Source: Pseudomonadota bacterium
GTDB lineage: Bacteria; Pseudomonadota; Gammaproteobacteria; Pseudomonadales; Pseudohongiellaceae
NCBI GenBank assembly: GCA_027623555.1
Contig: JAQBSZ010000008.1
Span: forward strand, 1 to 64,000
Length of the DNA: 64,000 nt
Reading direction: 5' to 3'
The notes under the pieces were generated by a model that was given only the letters and a program-made list of their open reading frames with translations, ran no database searches and was not told the origin of the DNA. Position 1 is the first letter of the stretch. Each line of letters starts with the position of its first letter. Position numbers and translations under genes: made by a program. Positions 46,751-55,333 of this stretch are shown piece by piece.

Positions 46751-49700
46751 CCCGGCCGCCGGTAGTGCAGGCGAACCGTATTCTTGCCGTAACTGATCTT
46801 CAAGCGTTGCAATAAATCATGAGAAGGTGTTACTGCCCACTCCTGACCCAGGATTATACACCCTTTGGAGACGGGGCGTTCGAGATTGACCACAACCTCA
46901 CAGCCCTCATTGGAAGAATCAATCGGCCCATTGGCCTCATTTGCAAGTCCCGCGTCACCAGTGCCAGTATTTTCCAGCTCTACCACGTTTGTGGCAGTCG
47001 CCACTCGTCGATACGGTTCAAGGATGGTTGCCAGATGGTCGCAAAATCCAGCCTGCAGCTCGGCAGCCTTGAGATTCAATTCAATCCTGTGGGCGTATTT
47101 TTCACGTGCCTGATCGAGTGTCATGGCTTGTTTAGTACGACCTCGCATACCGCCACTGCGTTCATCGACGCTCACAGTACACTCCATCAGAAGAATCTCA
47201 TCGTGCAACATCAAATCACGGTACTTCTCAAATTCCTTGTTATTGAGCAACAATTCGAAGCGACCGCTCCTGTCATCCAGGGTAATAAATGCCATCGTGT
47301 CACCCGCTTTACTCTTCATCGTCCGAAAACTATGCACGAGTCCATAAACGAGTTGGGTGCGGCGTTCTGGCCGTAAACTGGCCAGGCGATTCTTGGTTAT
47401 TTTGACCAGTTCCGGCAGGAATTCATCGATGGGGTGACCTGAAAGAAACAGTCCAAGCACTTCTTTCTCGGCCTTCAGCCGCTGCTGTTCTGTCCAGGGC
47501 TGAAACTTTTGTTGTGATCGCTGCACACCTTTTTTATCCGGCTCCATTGGCGTAATGTCACCAAACAGATCGTCTACTCCGCTGGCCACGTTGCGGCTAC
47601 TTTGTTCTGCAGCCTGCACCGCTTCTGGTAACATTATTGTCAGCATGGCTCGGGAATGATCGATATCGCCCTCTACCAGTTTGTCCAGCGCACCGGATCG
47701 TATCAAGGCTTCCATAGTACGCTTGTTAACCGATTGCGCATCGACGCGCAGACACATGTCGAGCAAATCCTTAAACGGTGCCTCTTCGCGTGCCTTGAGA
47801 ATACTTTCTACCGGGCCCTCTCCCAATCCTTTAATAGCTCCCAGTCCGTAGACGATTTCCCCTGCCTCATTCACTGTAAAGTTGAACTGCCCGACATTTA
47901 CATCCGGGGGTACGATGTTCAGACCCATCTGATGACACTCATCAATCAAGGTGACGATCTTGTCAGTGTTTTGCATATCCGCGGTAAGCACAGCGGCCAT
48001 GTAAAACGCCGGATAATTCGATTTGAGCCAGGCGGTCTGGTAGGACACCAGAGCGTAAGCTGCCGAGTGTGACTTGTTAAATCCATACCCGGCAAATTTT
48101 TCCATCAGGTCGAAGATGGATTCCGCGACTGCGGCATCGATGCTACGGGCTTCGGCACCCTGCATGAAGGTTTGCCGTTGCCTGGCCATCTCGTCAGGGT
48201 CTTTCTTACCCATGGCCTTACGCAGGATGTCAGCACCACCGAGTGTGTAGTTGGCCAGCACTTGCGCGATCTTCATCACCTGCTCCTGATACAGGATCAC
48301 GCCGTAAGTATTGGAGAGCACTGGTTCCAATTCCGGATGCGAATACACCACCGGCGTCCTGCCGTGCTTACGGTCGATGAAGTCATCGACCATTCCCGAT
48401 TGCAACGGCCCGGGCCGGAATAGCGCCACCAGGGCGATGATGTCCTCGAAGCAGTTCGGCACCTGGCGCTTGATGAGTTCCTTCATGCCCCGGGATTCGA
48501 GTTGGAACACTGCCGTGGTCTCGCCGCGTTGCAGAAGCCGGTAGACAGCTTCGTTATCGAGCGGCAGAGTGTTGATATTGACCGGCGCTTGGCCCTCGTC
48601 CAATTGGGCATTGATCATCTTCACTGCCCAGTCGATGATCGTCAGCGTACGCAGTCCGAGAAAGTCGAATTTAACCAGGCCTGCCGTTTCTACGTCATTC
48701 TTGTCGAACTGGGTCACCAGACCATGTCCTGACTCATCGCAGTACAGCGGCGTGAAATCAGTCAACTTGGTAGGCGCGATTACCACGCCTCCAGCGTGCT
48801 TGCCTACATTGCGGGCGATCCCTTCCAGCTTGTAGGCCATCTCCATGATTTCCTGGGCGTCCTCGTCCCCGTCGACAAATTCCCCTAACAGTGGTTCTAC
48901 GGCAAAGGCTTTCTTAAGTGTCATGCCTGGCTCGAAGGGAATCAATTTCGACAATTTGTCTGCCAAGGCATAGGGCTTACCCTGCACGCGAGCGACATCG
49001 CGTACTACCGCCTTGGCTGCCATCGTTCCAAAGGTAATGATCTGGGAGACCGCGTCTTTACCATAGAGCTCGGCCACATGCTGAATTACCCGATCTCGCC
49101 CTTCCATGCAGAAGTCCACGTCAAAATCAGGCATCGATACGCGCTCGGGATTCAGAAATCTCTCGAACAGCAAATCGTATTTAAGCGGGTCGAGATCGGT
49201 AATGCCCAGCGCATAAGCTACGATCGAACCCGCGCCGGAACCCCGCCCCGGTCCGACCGGAATATCGTTGTCCTTGGCCCACTGAATGAATTCCATAACG
49301 ATTAAAAAATAGCCAGCAAACCCCATCTGGTTGATTATCTTCAATTCGAGTTCGAGTCGATCCAGATAAGGTTTAATGCGTTGTGGAGTTTTGGCGTCTT
49401 CTGCAAACAGCAAATCCAGCCGTTTATGCAATCCCTCAGTGCTGAGTGAAGACAGGTAGTCCTCCAGAGCTATGCCTTCGGGAACCGGGTAATTCGGCAG
49501 ATGGGGAGTGCCAAGCTTCAGGCCCAGGTTGCAGCGCTTGGCGATCTGACGGGCATTTTCGATGGCTTCGGGAATGTCGATAAACAACTCCGCCATTTCC
49601 TCGGAGCTCTTCAGATATTGCTGTTCAGTGTAGTTGTGAAGCCGGCGCGGATCATCCAGGGTACGTCGTTCATTGATGCACACCCGCACCTCGTGAGCAT

Positions 49701-50337
49701 CATAGTCATCGACCAGGATAAAACGCACATCGTTAGTAGCCACTACCGGACAGTGGGTCTCAAGTGCCAGGGAAACGGCGGCTTGAATATATTGCTCTTC
49801 ATCCGCCTTGCCCACCCGCTGCAGTTCGAGGTAAAAATTGTCAGGAAATAGCGCCTGCCATTGCTCGAGCAAGCTTCTTGCCTGGCCGGGTTCACCCGCC
49901 AGCAGCGCCGCGCCGATGTTACTGGATTGCGCCCCCGATAGGGCGATAAGCCCGGCGGATTTGCCCTCCAGCTTCGACATGGGCAGTGCCGGCTCACCAT
50001 GATGCAATTCGTCGGTATAGAGCTCGGATATCAGATAGGTAAGATTCAGATAACCCGCATGATCTTTAACCAGCAACACCAATCGCGTCTGCACGCCAGC
50101 TGCGTCCTGAATCAGCACATCGCAGCCACACACGGGTTTGATGCCTGACTTGATTGAATGGCTGTAAAACTTGATCAGACCGAACAGGTTGGCCAGGTCG
50201 GTAATCGCTACCGCCGGCATACCCAATTCCTGCAGGCGACTGATCAGCGGTGCGATTGTCACCAGGCCATCGCTGATAGAGAATTCGGTGTGTAGTCGGA
50301 GGTGGGGGAACGGTTGAATGGGCGAATTTTCAGACAT
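46738..50337 (-). CDS. dnaE: DNA polymerase III alpha subunit
   Basis: 1199 residues. N-terminal PHP domain (FPHLRLHTEFSISDGLV, AVAITDLANLFG), catalytic palm with PGRGSGAGSIVAYALGITDLDP and the Asp pair in MPDFDVDFCMEGRDRVI near 400, then GVILYQEQVMKIAQ and GYGFNKSHSAAYALVSYQTAWLK, a helix-hairpin-helix, OB fold and C-terminal tau-binding part. Replicative polymerase of the chromosome. Full length, with a GATGN-like stretch near the C-terminus. Confidence 0.98.
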   Translation of the reverse strand: MSENSPIQPFPHLRLHTEFSISDGLVTIAPLISRLQELGMPAVAITDLANLFGLIKFYSHSIKSGIKPVCGCDVLIQDAAGVQTRLVLLVKDHAGYLNLTYLISELYTDELHHGEPALPMSKLEGKSAGLIALSGAQSSNIGAALLAGEPGQARSLLEQWQALFPDNFYLELQRVGKADEEQYIQAAVSLALETHCPVVATNDVRFILVDDYDAHEVRVCINERRTLDDPRRLHNYTEQQYLKSSEEMAELFIDIPEAIENARQIAKRCNLGLKLGTPHLPNYPVPEGIALEDYLSSLSTEGLHKRLDLLFAEDAKTPQRIKPYLDRLELELKIINQMGFAGYFLIVMEFIQWAKDNDIPVGPGRGSGAGSIVAYALGITDLDPLKYDLLFERFLNPERVSMPDFDVDFCMEGRDRVIQHVAELYGKDAVSQIITFGTMAAKAVVRDVARVQGKPYALADKLSKLIPFEPGMTLKKAFAVEPLLGEFVDGDEDAQEIMEMAYKLEGIARNVGKHAGGVVIAPTKLTDFTPLYCDESGHGLVTQFDKNDVETAGLVKFDFLGLRTLTIIDWAVKMINAQLDEGQAPVNINTLPLDNEAVYRLLQRGETTAVFQLESRGMKELIKRQVPNCFEDIIALVALFRPGPLQSGMVDDFIDRKHGRTPVVYSHPELEPVLSNTYGVILYQEQVMKIAQVLANYTLGGADILRKAMGKKDPDEMARQRQTFMQGAEARSIDAAVAESIFDLMEKFAGYGFNKSHSAAYALVSYQTAWLKSNYPAFYMAAVLTADMQNTDKIVTLIDECHQMGLNIVPPDVNVGQFNFTVNEAGEIVYGLGAIKGLGEGPVESILKAREEAPFKDLLDMCLRVDAQSVNKRTMEALIRSGALDKLVEGDIDHSRAMLTIMLPEAVQAAEQSSRNVASGVDDLFGDITPMEPDKKGVQRSQQKFQPWTEQQRLKAEKEVLGLFLSGHPIDEFLPELVKITKNRLASLRPERRTQLVYGLVHSFRTMKSKAGDTMAFITLDDRSGRFELLLNNKEFEKYRDLMLHDEILLMECTVSVDERSGGMRGRTKQAMTLDQAREKYAHRIELNLKAAELQAGFCDHLATILEPYRRVATATNVVELENTGTGDAGLANEANGPIDSSNEGCEVVVNLERPVSKGCIILGQEWAVTPSHDLLQRLKISYGKNTVRLHYRRPGNLN

Positions 50338-50467
50338 GCAAATCGTTTAAAACCAGCTTACGAGCGAAGGAGTGATCGTGCGCATTCTCAAAGACGCAAC
50401 CCGTTTAATAGCACTGTCACAATATACCCTCTTTCGTTCGGTATTGCCTTGGGTTTTTCGCTACCAC

Positions 50468-51073
50468 TTACTTCAACATGTCGGCAACAGGCCGAAAAGT
50501 TCGACGGTGTATCTGGCAGGGTCCGAGTCTCTTCAATGCCGCCAGATGTTCTGTTGAAGGGTATCCCTTGTGGCGAGCGAAACCATAGCCTGGATAGAAT
50601 TCATCACATTCTTGCATCTCCCGATCGCGCGTCACTTTGGCGATGACGGAGGCCGCGGCTATGGAAGGCACCAGGGCATCACCTTTAACAATCGCCTGCG
50701 AAGGATATGACCAATGGGGGCAACGGTTGCCGTCGACATAGACAAAATCCGGTTGCAGGGACAACGCCGCAACGGCGCGATGCATTGCCAATAAACTGGC
50801 TTGCAGAATATTGAGCTGCTCGATCTCGGCGACGCTGGCACGCGCCACTGCCCAGGCCCGCGCCTGATCCATGATACGCGCATAGCAGTCCAGCCGCTTC
50901 CTTTCAGTTAACTGCTTTGAATCAGCCAGTCCCAGGATCGGTCGCTGCGGATCCAGGATAACGGCAGCCGCGACTACCTCACCGGCAAGCGGTCCGCGGC
51001 CGACTTCATCGGTGCCAGCGCTTATCCTGGCAATCTTTTGCTGCGATTCCGCTTCAAATTCAGTGAGTATCAT
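50468..51073 (-). CDS. rnhB: Ribonuclease HII
   Basis: 201 residues. [21 protein letters not shown] near 20-40 holds the DEG-type acidic pair, VYVDGNRCP a further acid, and [15 protein letters not shown] the conserved end. Removes ribonucleotides from DNA. The 130 bases upstream, before dnaE runs the same way, hold no gene. Confidence 0.95.
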   Translation of the reverse strand: MILTEFEAESQQKIARISAGTDEVGRGPLAGEVVAAAVILDPQRPILGLADSKQLTERKRLDCYARIMDQARAWAVARASVAEIEQLNILQASLLAMHRAVAALSLQPDFVYVDGNRCPHWSYPSQAIVKGDALVPSIAAASVIAKVTRDREMQECDEFYPGYGFARHKGYPSTEHLAALKRLGPCQIHRRTFRPVADMLK

Positions 51074-51104
51074 GGCTATTGAACAGAATTACGAATAGGG
51101 TTTT

Positions 51105-52268
51105 CTAATGGGTTTCCAGTAATTCCTTGATAGCGCTGGCGGCACTGGCGGATGCATCCATTCGCAGCCCACGATGAATCTCATCAAATTCCTGCAACAA
51201 TTGTTGCTGATTCTCATCGCCTGTCTCTATAGCCTTCAAGAAGCTATTGATTTCATTGCCAAGTGCTTCCACCGTGAGGTCATATTGCATAAGTTCCGGC
51301 ACGAGTTGTTTGCCCGCCAATAAATTGGGTAACGCAACATAGGGAATCTTCACCAGGCGAGAAGCAATTGCGTAGGAAATTGCTGCTAACTTATAACAGA
51401 CGATCATTGGCCTGCGCAGCAACATAGCCTCTAGCGTAGCCGTTCCCGAAGCCATAACCACCAGATTGGCAGCACTCATCGCAGCGTGGGAGTCATCAAC
51501 CAGCTGAAATTGATCACTACCCAGGATTCCCGAGCTGTGCAACAGGTTATTGATCTGGATTCTAGCCTCGGCACCGGCGACAGGAATGATGTATTTCAAC
51601 TCGGGAAACCTCTGCAAGGCCTCGACAGCAGCGGCGAGGAATATGGGTCCGAGCCGCTTGATCTCACTCCCACGGCTACCCGGGAGTAGCGCAATGACAT
51701 TGTCCGTGCCTGCCAAACCCAATTTGGCACGGTCAGCGGCTCGCGTGTCCTCAAAGCCTATCTGGTCCGCCAGCGGATGGCCAACGCAGACAACCGCTAT
51801 TTCGTGCTGGTGGTAGATCCCGGTTTCAAATGGAAACAGCGTAAGCATCAGATCGACGGCCTGCTTGATTTTGACAATGCGTTTAGCACGGTAGGCCCAC
51901 ACGCTGGGGCTGACATAGTGCACCGTCTTGATGTGATGTTCGCGAAGCCTGGTTTCCAGGCGCAGATTGAAGTCAGGCGAATCGATGCCAATAAAAGCCG
52001 CTGGGGGGGTTTGAATATAAGCATCTTGCAGGTTGCGCTTCAGCCTTAAGAGTTCCGGCAGGCGACCCAGGGGCTCGACAAAACCCATGACGGACAACCG
52101 TTCCATCGGTACCAGTGACTCGCAGCCCAGCGCGAGCATGGCAGGTCCGCCGACGCCGAAGAACTCCGCAGCAGGGTAATGCAGCCGCAGGGCTTTAATG
52201 AGATCGGCGCCGAGCAGGTCGCCAGATTTTTCACCGGCTACAATGCCGAATCGTAGTGGCTTTGTCAT
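51105..52268 (-). CDS. lpxB: Lipid-A-disaccharide synthase
   Basis: 387 residues. GIVAGEKSGDLLGADLIKAL at the start, FFGVGGPAMLALGCESLVPMERLSVMGFVEPLGRLPEL, and LLPGSRGSEIKRL are classical LpxB segments; GTATLEAMLLRRPMIVCYK closes the GT-B fold. Condenses UDP-diacylglucosamine with lipid X. A peripheral inner-membrane enzyme, grouped here with lpxA, fabZ and lpxD. Confidence 0.97.
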   Translation of the reverse strand: MTKPLRFGIVAGEKSGDLLGADLIKALRLHYPAAEFFGVGGPAMLALGCESLVPMERLSVMGFVEPLGRLPELLRLKRNLQDAYIQTPPAAFIGIDSPDFNLRLETRLREHHIKTVHYVSPSVWAYRAKRIVKIKQAVDLMLTLFPFETGIYHQHEIAVVCVGHPLADQIGFEDTRAADRAKLGLAGTDNVIALLPGSRGSEIKRLGPIFLAAAVEALQRFPELKYIIPVAGAEARIQINNLLHSSGILGSDQFQLVDDSHAAMSAANLVVMASGTATLEAMLLRRPMIVCYKLAAISYAIASRLVKIPYVALPNLLAGKQLVPELMQYDLTVEALGNEINSFLKAIETGDENQQQLLQEFDEIHRGLRMDASASAASAIKELLETH

Positions 52269-52329
52269 AACAGGCTAAGCGCTGTGAGCCAGAGTAGTCA
52301 TAGACTTGATCAGAGGCTCCCTGGGCTCT

Positions 52330-53100
52330 CTATCTATGGATGCCTTTCTCGGAAGACTCCAGCGAATCGATAAGCACCTGCAGTGCATCGCAATTTTCTC
52401 GCATGGCTTTTAACTGGTCGATCGCTTCCTGCAGACTGTAATTGCGTTTGTAGATAATCTTAAAAGCCTCCCTGATCTCAGCGATTACTTTCTTATCGAA
52501 CCCGCGCCGTTCCAGACCAATGGCATTGACACTACGTACCAAAGCTGGCCGCCCACTGACAATCATATAGGCAGGAATATCATTCGTAATATGGGTCATC
52601 CCCCCGACCATGGCATGATCGCCAATCTTGAGGAACTGATTGACACCTGCATAGCCGCCGAGAATCACCCAGTCGCCTACGATGACATGGCCGGATACTC
52701 CAACGTTATTGGCAAATACGCCATAGTCCCCTACCACACAATCGTGAGCGATATGGACATAGGGCATCATCAGGTTGTCACATCCGATGCGAGTTATTCC
52801 ACCGCCCACTCCGGTTCCGCGATGCAGCGTGACCCCCTCTCTGAATATATTGTTGTCACCAACTTCAAGCCAGGTTTCTTCGCCTTCAAATTTCTTGTCT
52901 GCAGGGTCTTCACCAATAGAGCTGAATTGAAAGAAGCGGTTGTTGGCCCCGATACGGGTATTGGAGCGAATCACAATATGTGAATCCAATACGGTACCTG
53001 CACCGATCGTGACGTTTTCTCCGATGATGCACCAGGGGCCAATTTCAGCGCTCGCGTCTATCTCCGCACAAGCGGTAATCTTGGAACTGGGATCTATCAA
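52330..53100 (-). CDS. lpxA: UDP-N-acetylglucosamine acyltransferase
   Basis: 256 residues of left-handed beta-helix: hexapeptide repeats from residue 5 on (CAEIDASAEIGPWCIIGENVTIGAGTVLDSHIVI). HIAHDCVVGDYGVFANNVGVSGHV carries the catalytic His near 125; GGMTHITNDIPAYMIVSGRPALVRSVNAIGLERRGF leads to the helical tail. First step of lipid A synthesis. The start lies one base after the fabZ stop. Confidence 0.97.
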   Translation of the reverse strand: MIDPSSKITACAEIDASAEIGPWCIIGENVTIGAGTVLDSHIVIRSNTRIGANNRFFQFSSIGEDPADKKFEGEETWLEVGDNNIFREGVTLHRGTGVGGGITRIGCDNLMMPYVHIAHDCVVGDYGVFANNVGVSGHVIVGDWVILGGYAGVNQFLKIGDHAMVGGMTHITNDIPAYMIVSGRPALVRSVNAIGLERRGFDKKVIAEIREAFKIIYKRNYSLQEAIDQLKAMRENCDALQVLIDSLESSEKGIHR

Positions 53101-53101
53101 C

Positions 53102-53563
53102 TCACGCGACCTCTACCTGGCGTTCTGCACACATGATATTCATGGTACCAACCAGTTCGTCACCCACCGAGGCTCGTGCGGAAAATTTGTAAATGCCGCG
53201 GCGATTGGTAATGACTTCCACTTCCAGGCGCAGCTGATCTCCAGGTACGACCGGGCGCCGTAATCGCACAGCGTCTGCACCGACGAAATAGTAGAGAAAG
53301 CCATCCTTGGGTTTCTTGCCCTGGCTCTTGAAACCGAGCACACCGGCGGCCTGGGCGCAGGCTTCGATAATGAGTACGCCCGGCATGATGGGCTGATGAG
53401 GAAAATGCCCCTCAAAGAAAGGCTCGTTATTGGTAACATTCTTATAGGCAACAATCGATTTACCAAGTTCCATTTCAACAACCCTGTCGACTAACAGAAA
53501 CGGATAGCGTTGTGGGAGGTATTCCTTGATTTCTTGAATGTCTAATAACATGGTTTGTTTCAT
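53102..53563 (-). CDS. fabZ: 3-hydroxyacyl-ACP dehydratase FabZ
   Basis: 153 residues. [15 protein letters not shown], then [26 protein letters not shown] with the catalytic His and Glu. Hot-dog fold enzyme of the fatty acid elongation cycle; competes with LpxA for hydroxyacyl-ACP, which explains the pairing. An ATG four codons in is an alternative start. Confidence 0.97.
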   Translation of the reverse strand: MKQTMLLDIQEIKEYLPQRYPFLLVDRVVEMELGKSIVAYKNVTNNEPFFEGHFPHQPIMPGVLIIEACAQAAGVLGFKSQGKKPKDGFLYYFVGADAVRLRRPVVPGDQLRLEVEVITNRRGIYKFSARASVGDELVGTMNIMCAERQVEVA

Positions 53564-53624
53564 TTTCTATTCCATTGCTTGCAATCCGATTGATAGCCTG
53601 TTGGTTTTTAATGCCCAACCAACG

Positions 53625-54656
53625 CTATTTTTTACCGGTCGCCTTCTCCAATTCTTTAAGTCGCTTGGCGATACTATCCAATTGCTGAAATCTGACGATA
53701 TTGCGTTTCCAGTCTTTGGTTTTCATATGGCCAGTACCGGACGAGTAGATCCCTGGCTCTGTAATAGACTGACTCACCAGTGACATTGCACTTACCTGTA
53801 CCTTGTCGGCTATGGTTATATGGCCCACAGCACCAGATGCCCCTCCCATCACGCAGTATTTTCCCAATTTGACACTTCCTGCAATGGCAGTACAACCGCA
53901 GATTATCGTGTGCTCACCAATATGACAGTTGTGTCCAATCTGTACCTGGTTATCTATCTTCACTCCCTGTTCGATGACGGTGTTATCGATTGCTCCACGG
54001 TCAATGGTAGTGCCGGCACCAATCTCTACTGAATTACCAATGACCACGGTCCCTAACTGGTGAATCTTCACCGATTTCTCGCCGTCGAAGGCAAATCCGA
54101 AACCATCGGCCCCGATTACGGCACCGGCGTGAATAATAACACCGTCACCGATTATTACACCGTGATAGAGCGTTACATTGTTATACAACTGACAGTCTGT
54201 CCCGAGCGTGGCGCCCTCCCCCAGGTAACAACTGGCACCGATGACAGAATTTGCACCGATTGATACATTCGCTTCTATCACCGCGTTTGGTCCCACACAG
54301 ACAGATTCGGCGAGCTGTGCAGATTCATGCACACAGGCTGAAGGATGGATTCCACTTAAATACTGGGGCGTGAGTGCAAACAGCGCGCTGGCTTTGGCAA
54401 AACTCACGTAGGGATTAGCTGAGACAAGTGCGTTGCCTGGGCATGCATCAACAAACTTCTTATCGACGATAACCGCAGAAGCCTTGGTAGTGGCGAGCTG
54501 ATTAATGTACGCGGGGTTACTTAAGAAACTTAACTGGCCAGGACTGGAATTTCCTAATGTGCCCAGCCCCAGTATTTTACATTGGCCGTCACCGACCAGC
54601 TTTAAGTCTAACAGTTCAGCTATTTCCTCAAGGGTATAGCTTTTATTATGTGTCAC
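53625..54656 (-). CDS. lpxD: UDP-3-O-acylglucosamine N-acyltransferase
   Basis: 343 residues. N-terminal uridine-binding part (TLEEIAELLDLKLVGDG), beta-helix with many hexapeptides, and AVIGADGFGFAFDGEKSVKIHQLGTVVIGNSVEIGAGTTIDRGAI with the catalytic His. A helical coiled tail ends the protein (RLKELEKATGKK). Third step of lipid A synthesis. Confidence 0.97.
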   Translation of the reverse strand: MTHNKSYTLEEIAELLDLKLVGDGQCKILGLGTLGNSSPGQLSFLSNPAYINQLATTKASAVIVDKKFVDACPGNALVSANPYVSFAKASALFALTPQYLSGIHPSACVHESAQLAESVCVGPNAVIEANVSIGANSVIGASCYLGEGATLGTDCQLYNNVTLYHGVIIGDGVIIHAGAVIGADGFGFAFDGEKSVKIHQLGTVVIGNSVEIGAGTTIDRGAIDNTVIEQGVKIDNQVQIGHNCHIGEHTIICGCTAIAGSVKLGKYCVMGGASGAVGHITIADKVQVSAMSLVSQSITEPGIYSSGTGHMKTKDWKRNIVRFQQLDSIAKRLKELEKATGKK

Positions 54657-54696
54657 CTGACCCTACCTGATAGGCCATGGATGTCCCTTTAACTTC

Positions 54697-55230
54697 CTAT
54701 TGCTCTTCACCCGTTGAAGCCGCATTAGCCTGATTCAGCTTTGCAGTTACCCTGGCAGTAATATCCAGCACCGGCGCAAAATACGGCGCAGCATCCACGT
54801 TCAGAATCAGATCAAAGCCGCCCTCGGCTACAACATCGGTAACGGCGGCGGCAAGTTCTTCCTGCATGCTCTGCAAGAATTCCTGATTCTTTTCCTGAAG
54901 TGCCTGCTGCACTCTTTCCTGAATGAGTTGAAGTTGCACCTGCAAGTCCTGCGCGTTGGAATTCATACGCCGGATTTCTTCTTGAGACATGACCGCCTCA
55001 TTTTGCCGGTAGCGCTCCTGGAGTGCTGTCAATTGCTCGGCAAGTTCATTGGCGCGCGCCTCATCGTCGCTGAACTCTTGTTCGAGTTCCTCTTGTACGA
55101 TGCGTGCTGCATCTGAGTTGAAAAGCGCTTGCAATGCATTTAGCACGCCTATTTTAGTATCCTGCGCAAAGGCACCTTGGGATACCAGCGCCAGGCTAAG
55201 GCATACAATTAGACTCTTGAATGTGTTCAC
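54697..55230 (-). CDS. skp: Periplasmic chaperone Skp/OmpH
   Basis: 177 residues from the GTG at 55230: GGAG lies 7 bases before it and it gives a clean signal peptide (MNTFKSLIVCLSLALVSQGAFAQ). An ATG six codons upstream would place that ribosome site inside the gene. The mature part is mostly long charged coiled coil (residues 50-130), the tentacles of the Skp trimer. Holds unfolded outer-membrane proteins for BamA, encoded just upstream. Confidence 0.93.
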   Translation of the reverse strand: MNTFKSLIVCLSLALVSQGAFAQDTKIGVLNALQALFNSDAARIVQEELEQEFSDDEARANELAEQLTALQERYRQNEAVMSQEEIRRMNSNAQDLQVQLQLIQERVQQALQEKNQEFLQSMQEELAAAVTDVVAEGGFDLILNVDAAPYFAPVLDITARVTAKLNQANAASTGEEQ

Positions 55231-55333
55231 GTTAATTCTCCAATTCATAAAAATACGCTGAAAGCACTACCTGGCTCAAGCCGGTTTTTCAGCAAATTCT
55301 TTTAATACTTTCTCAGCGCAACTCGCCAACTTA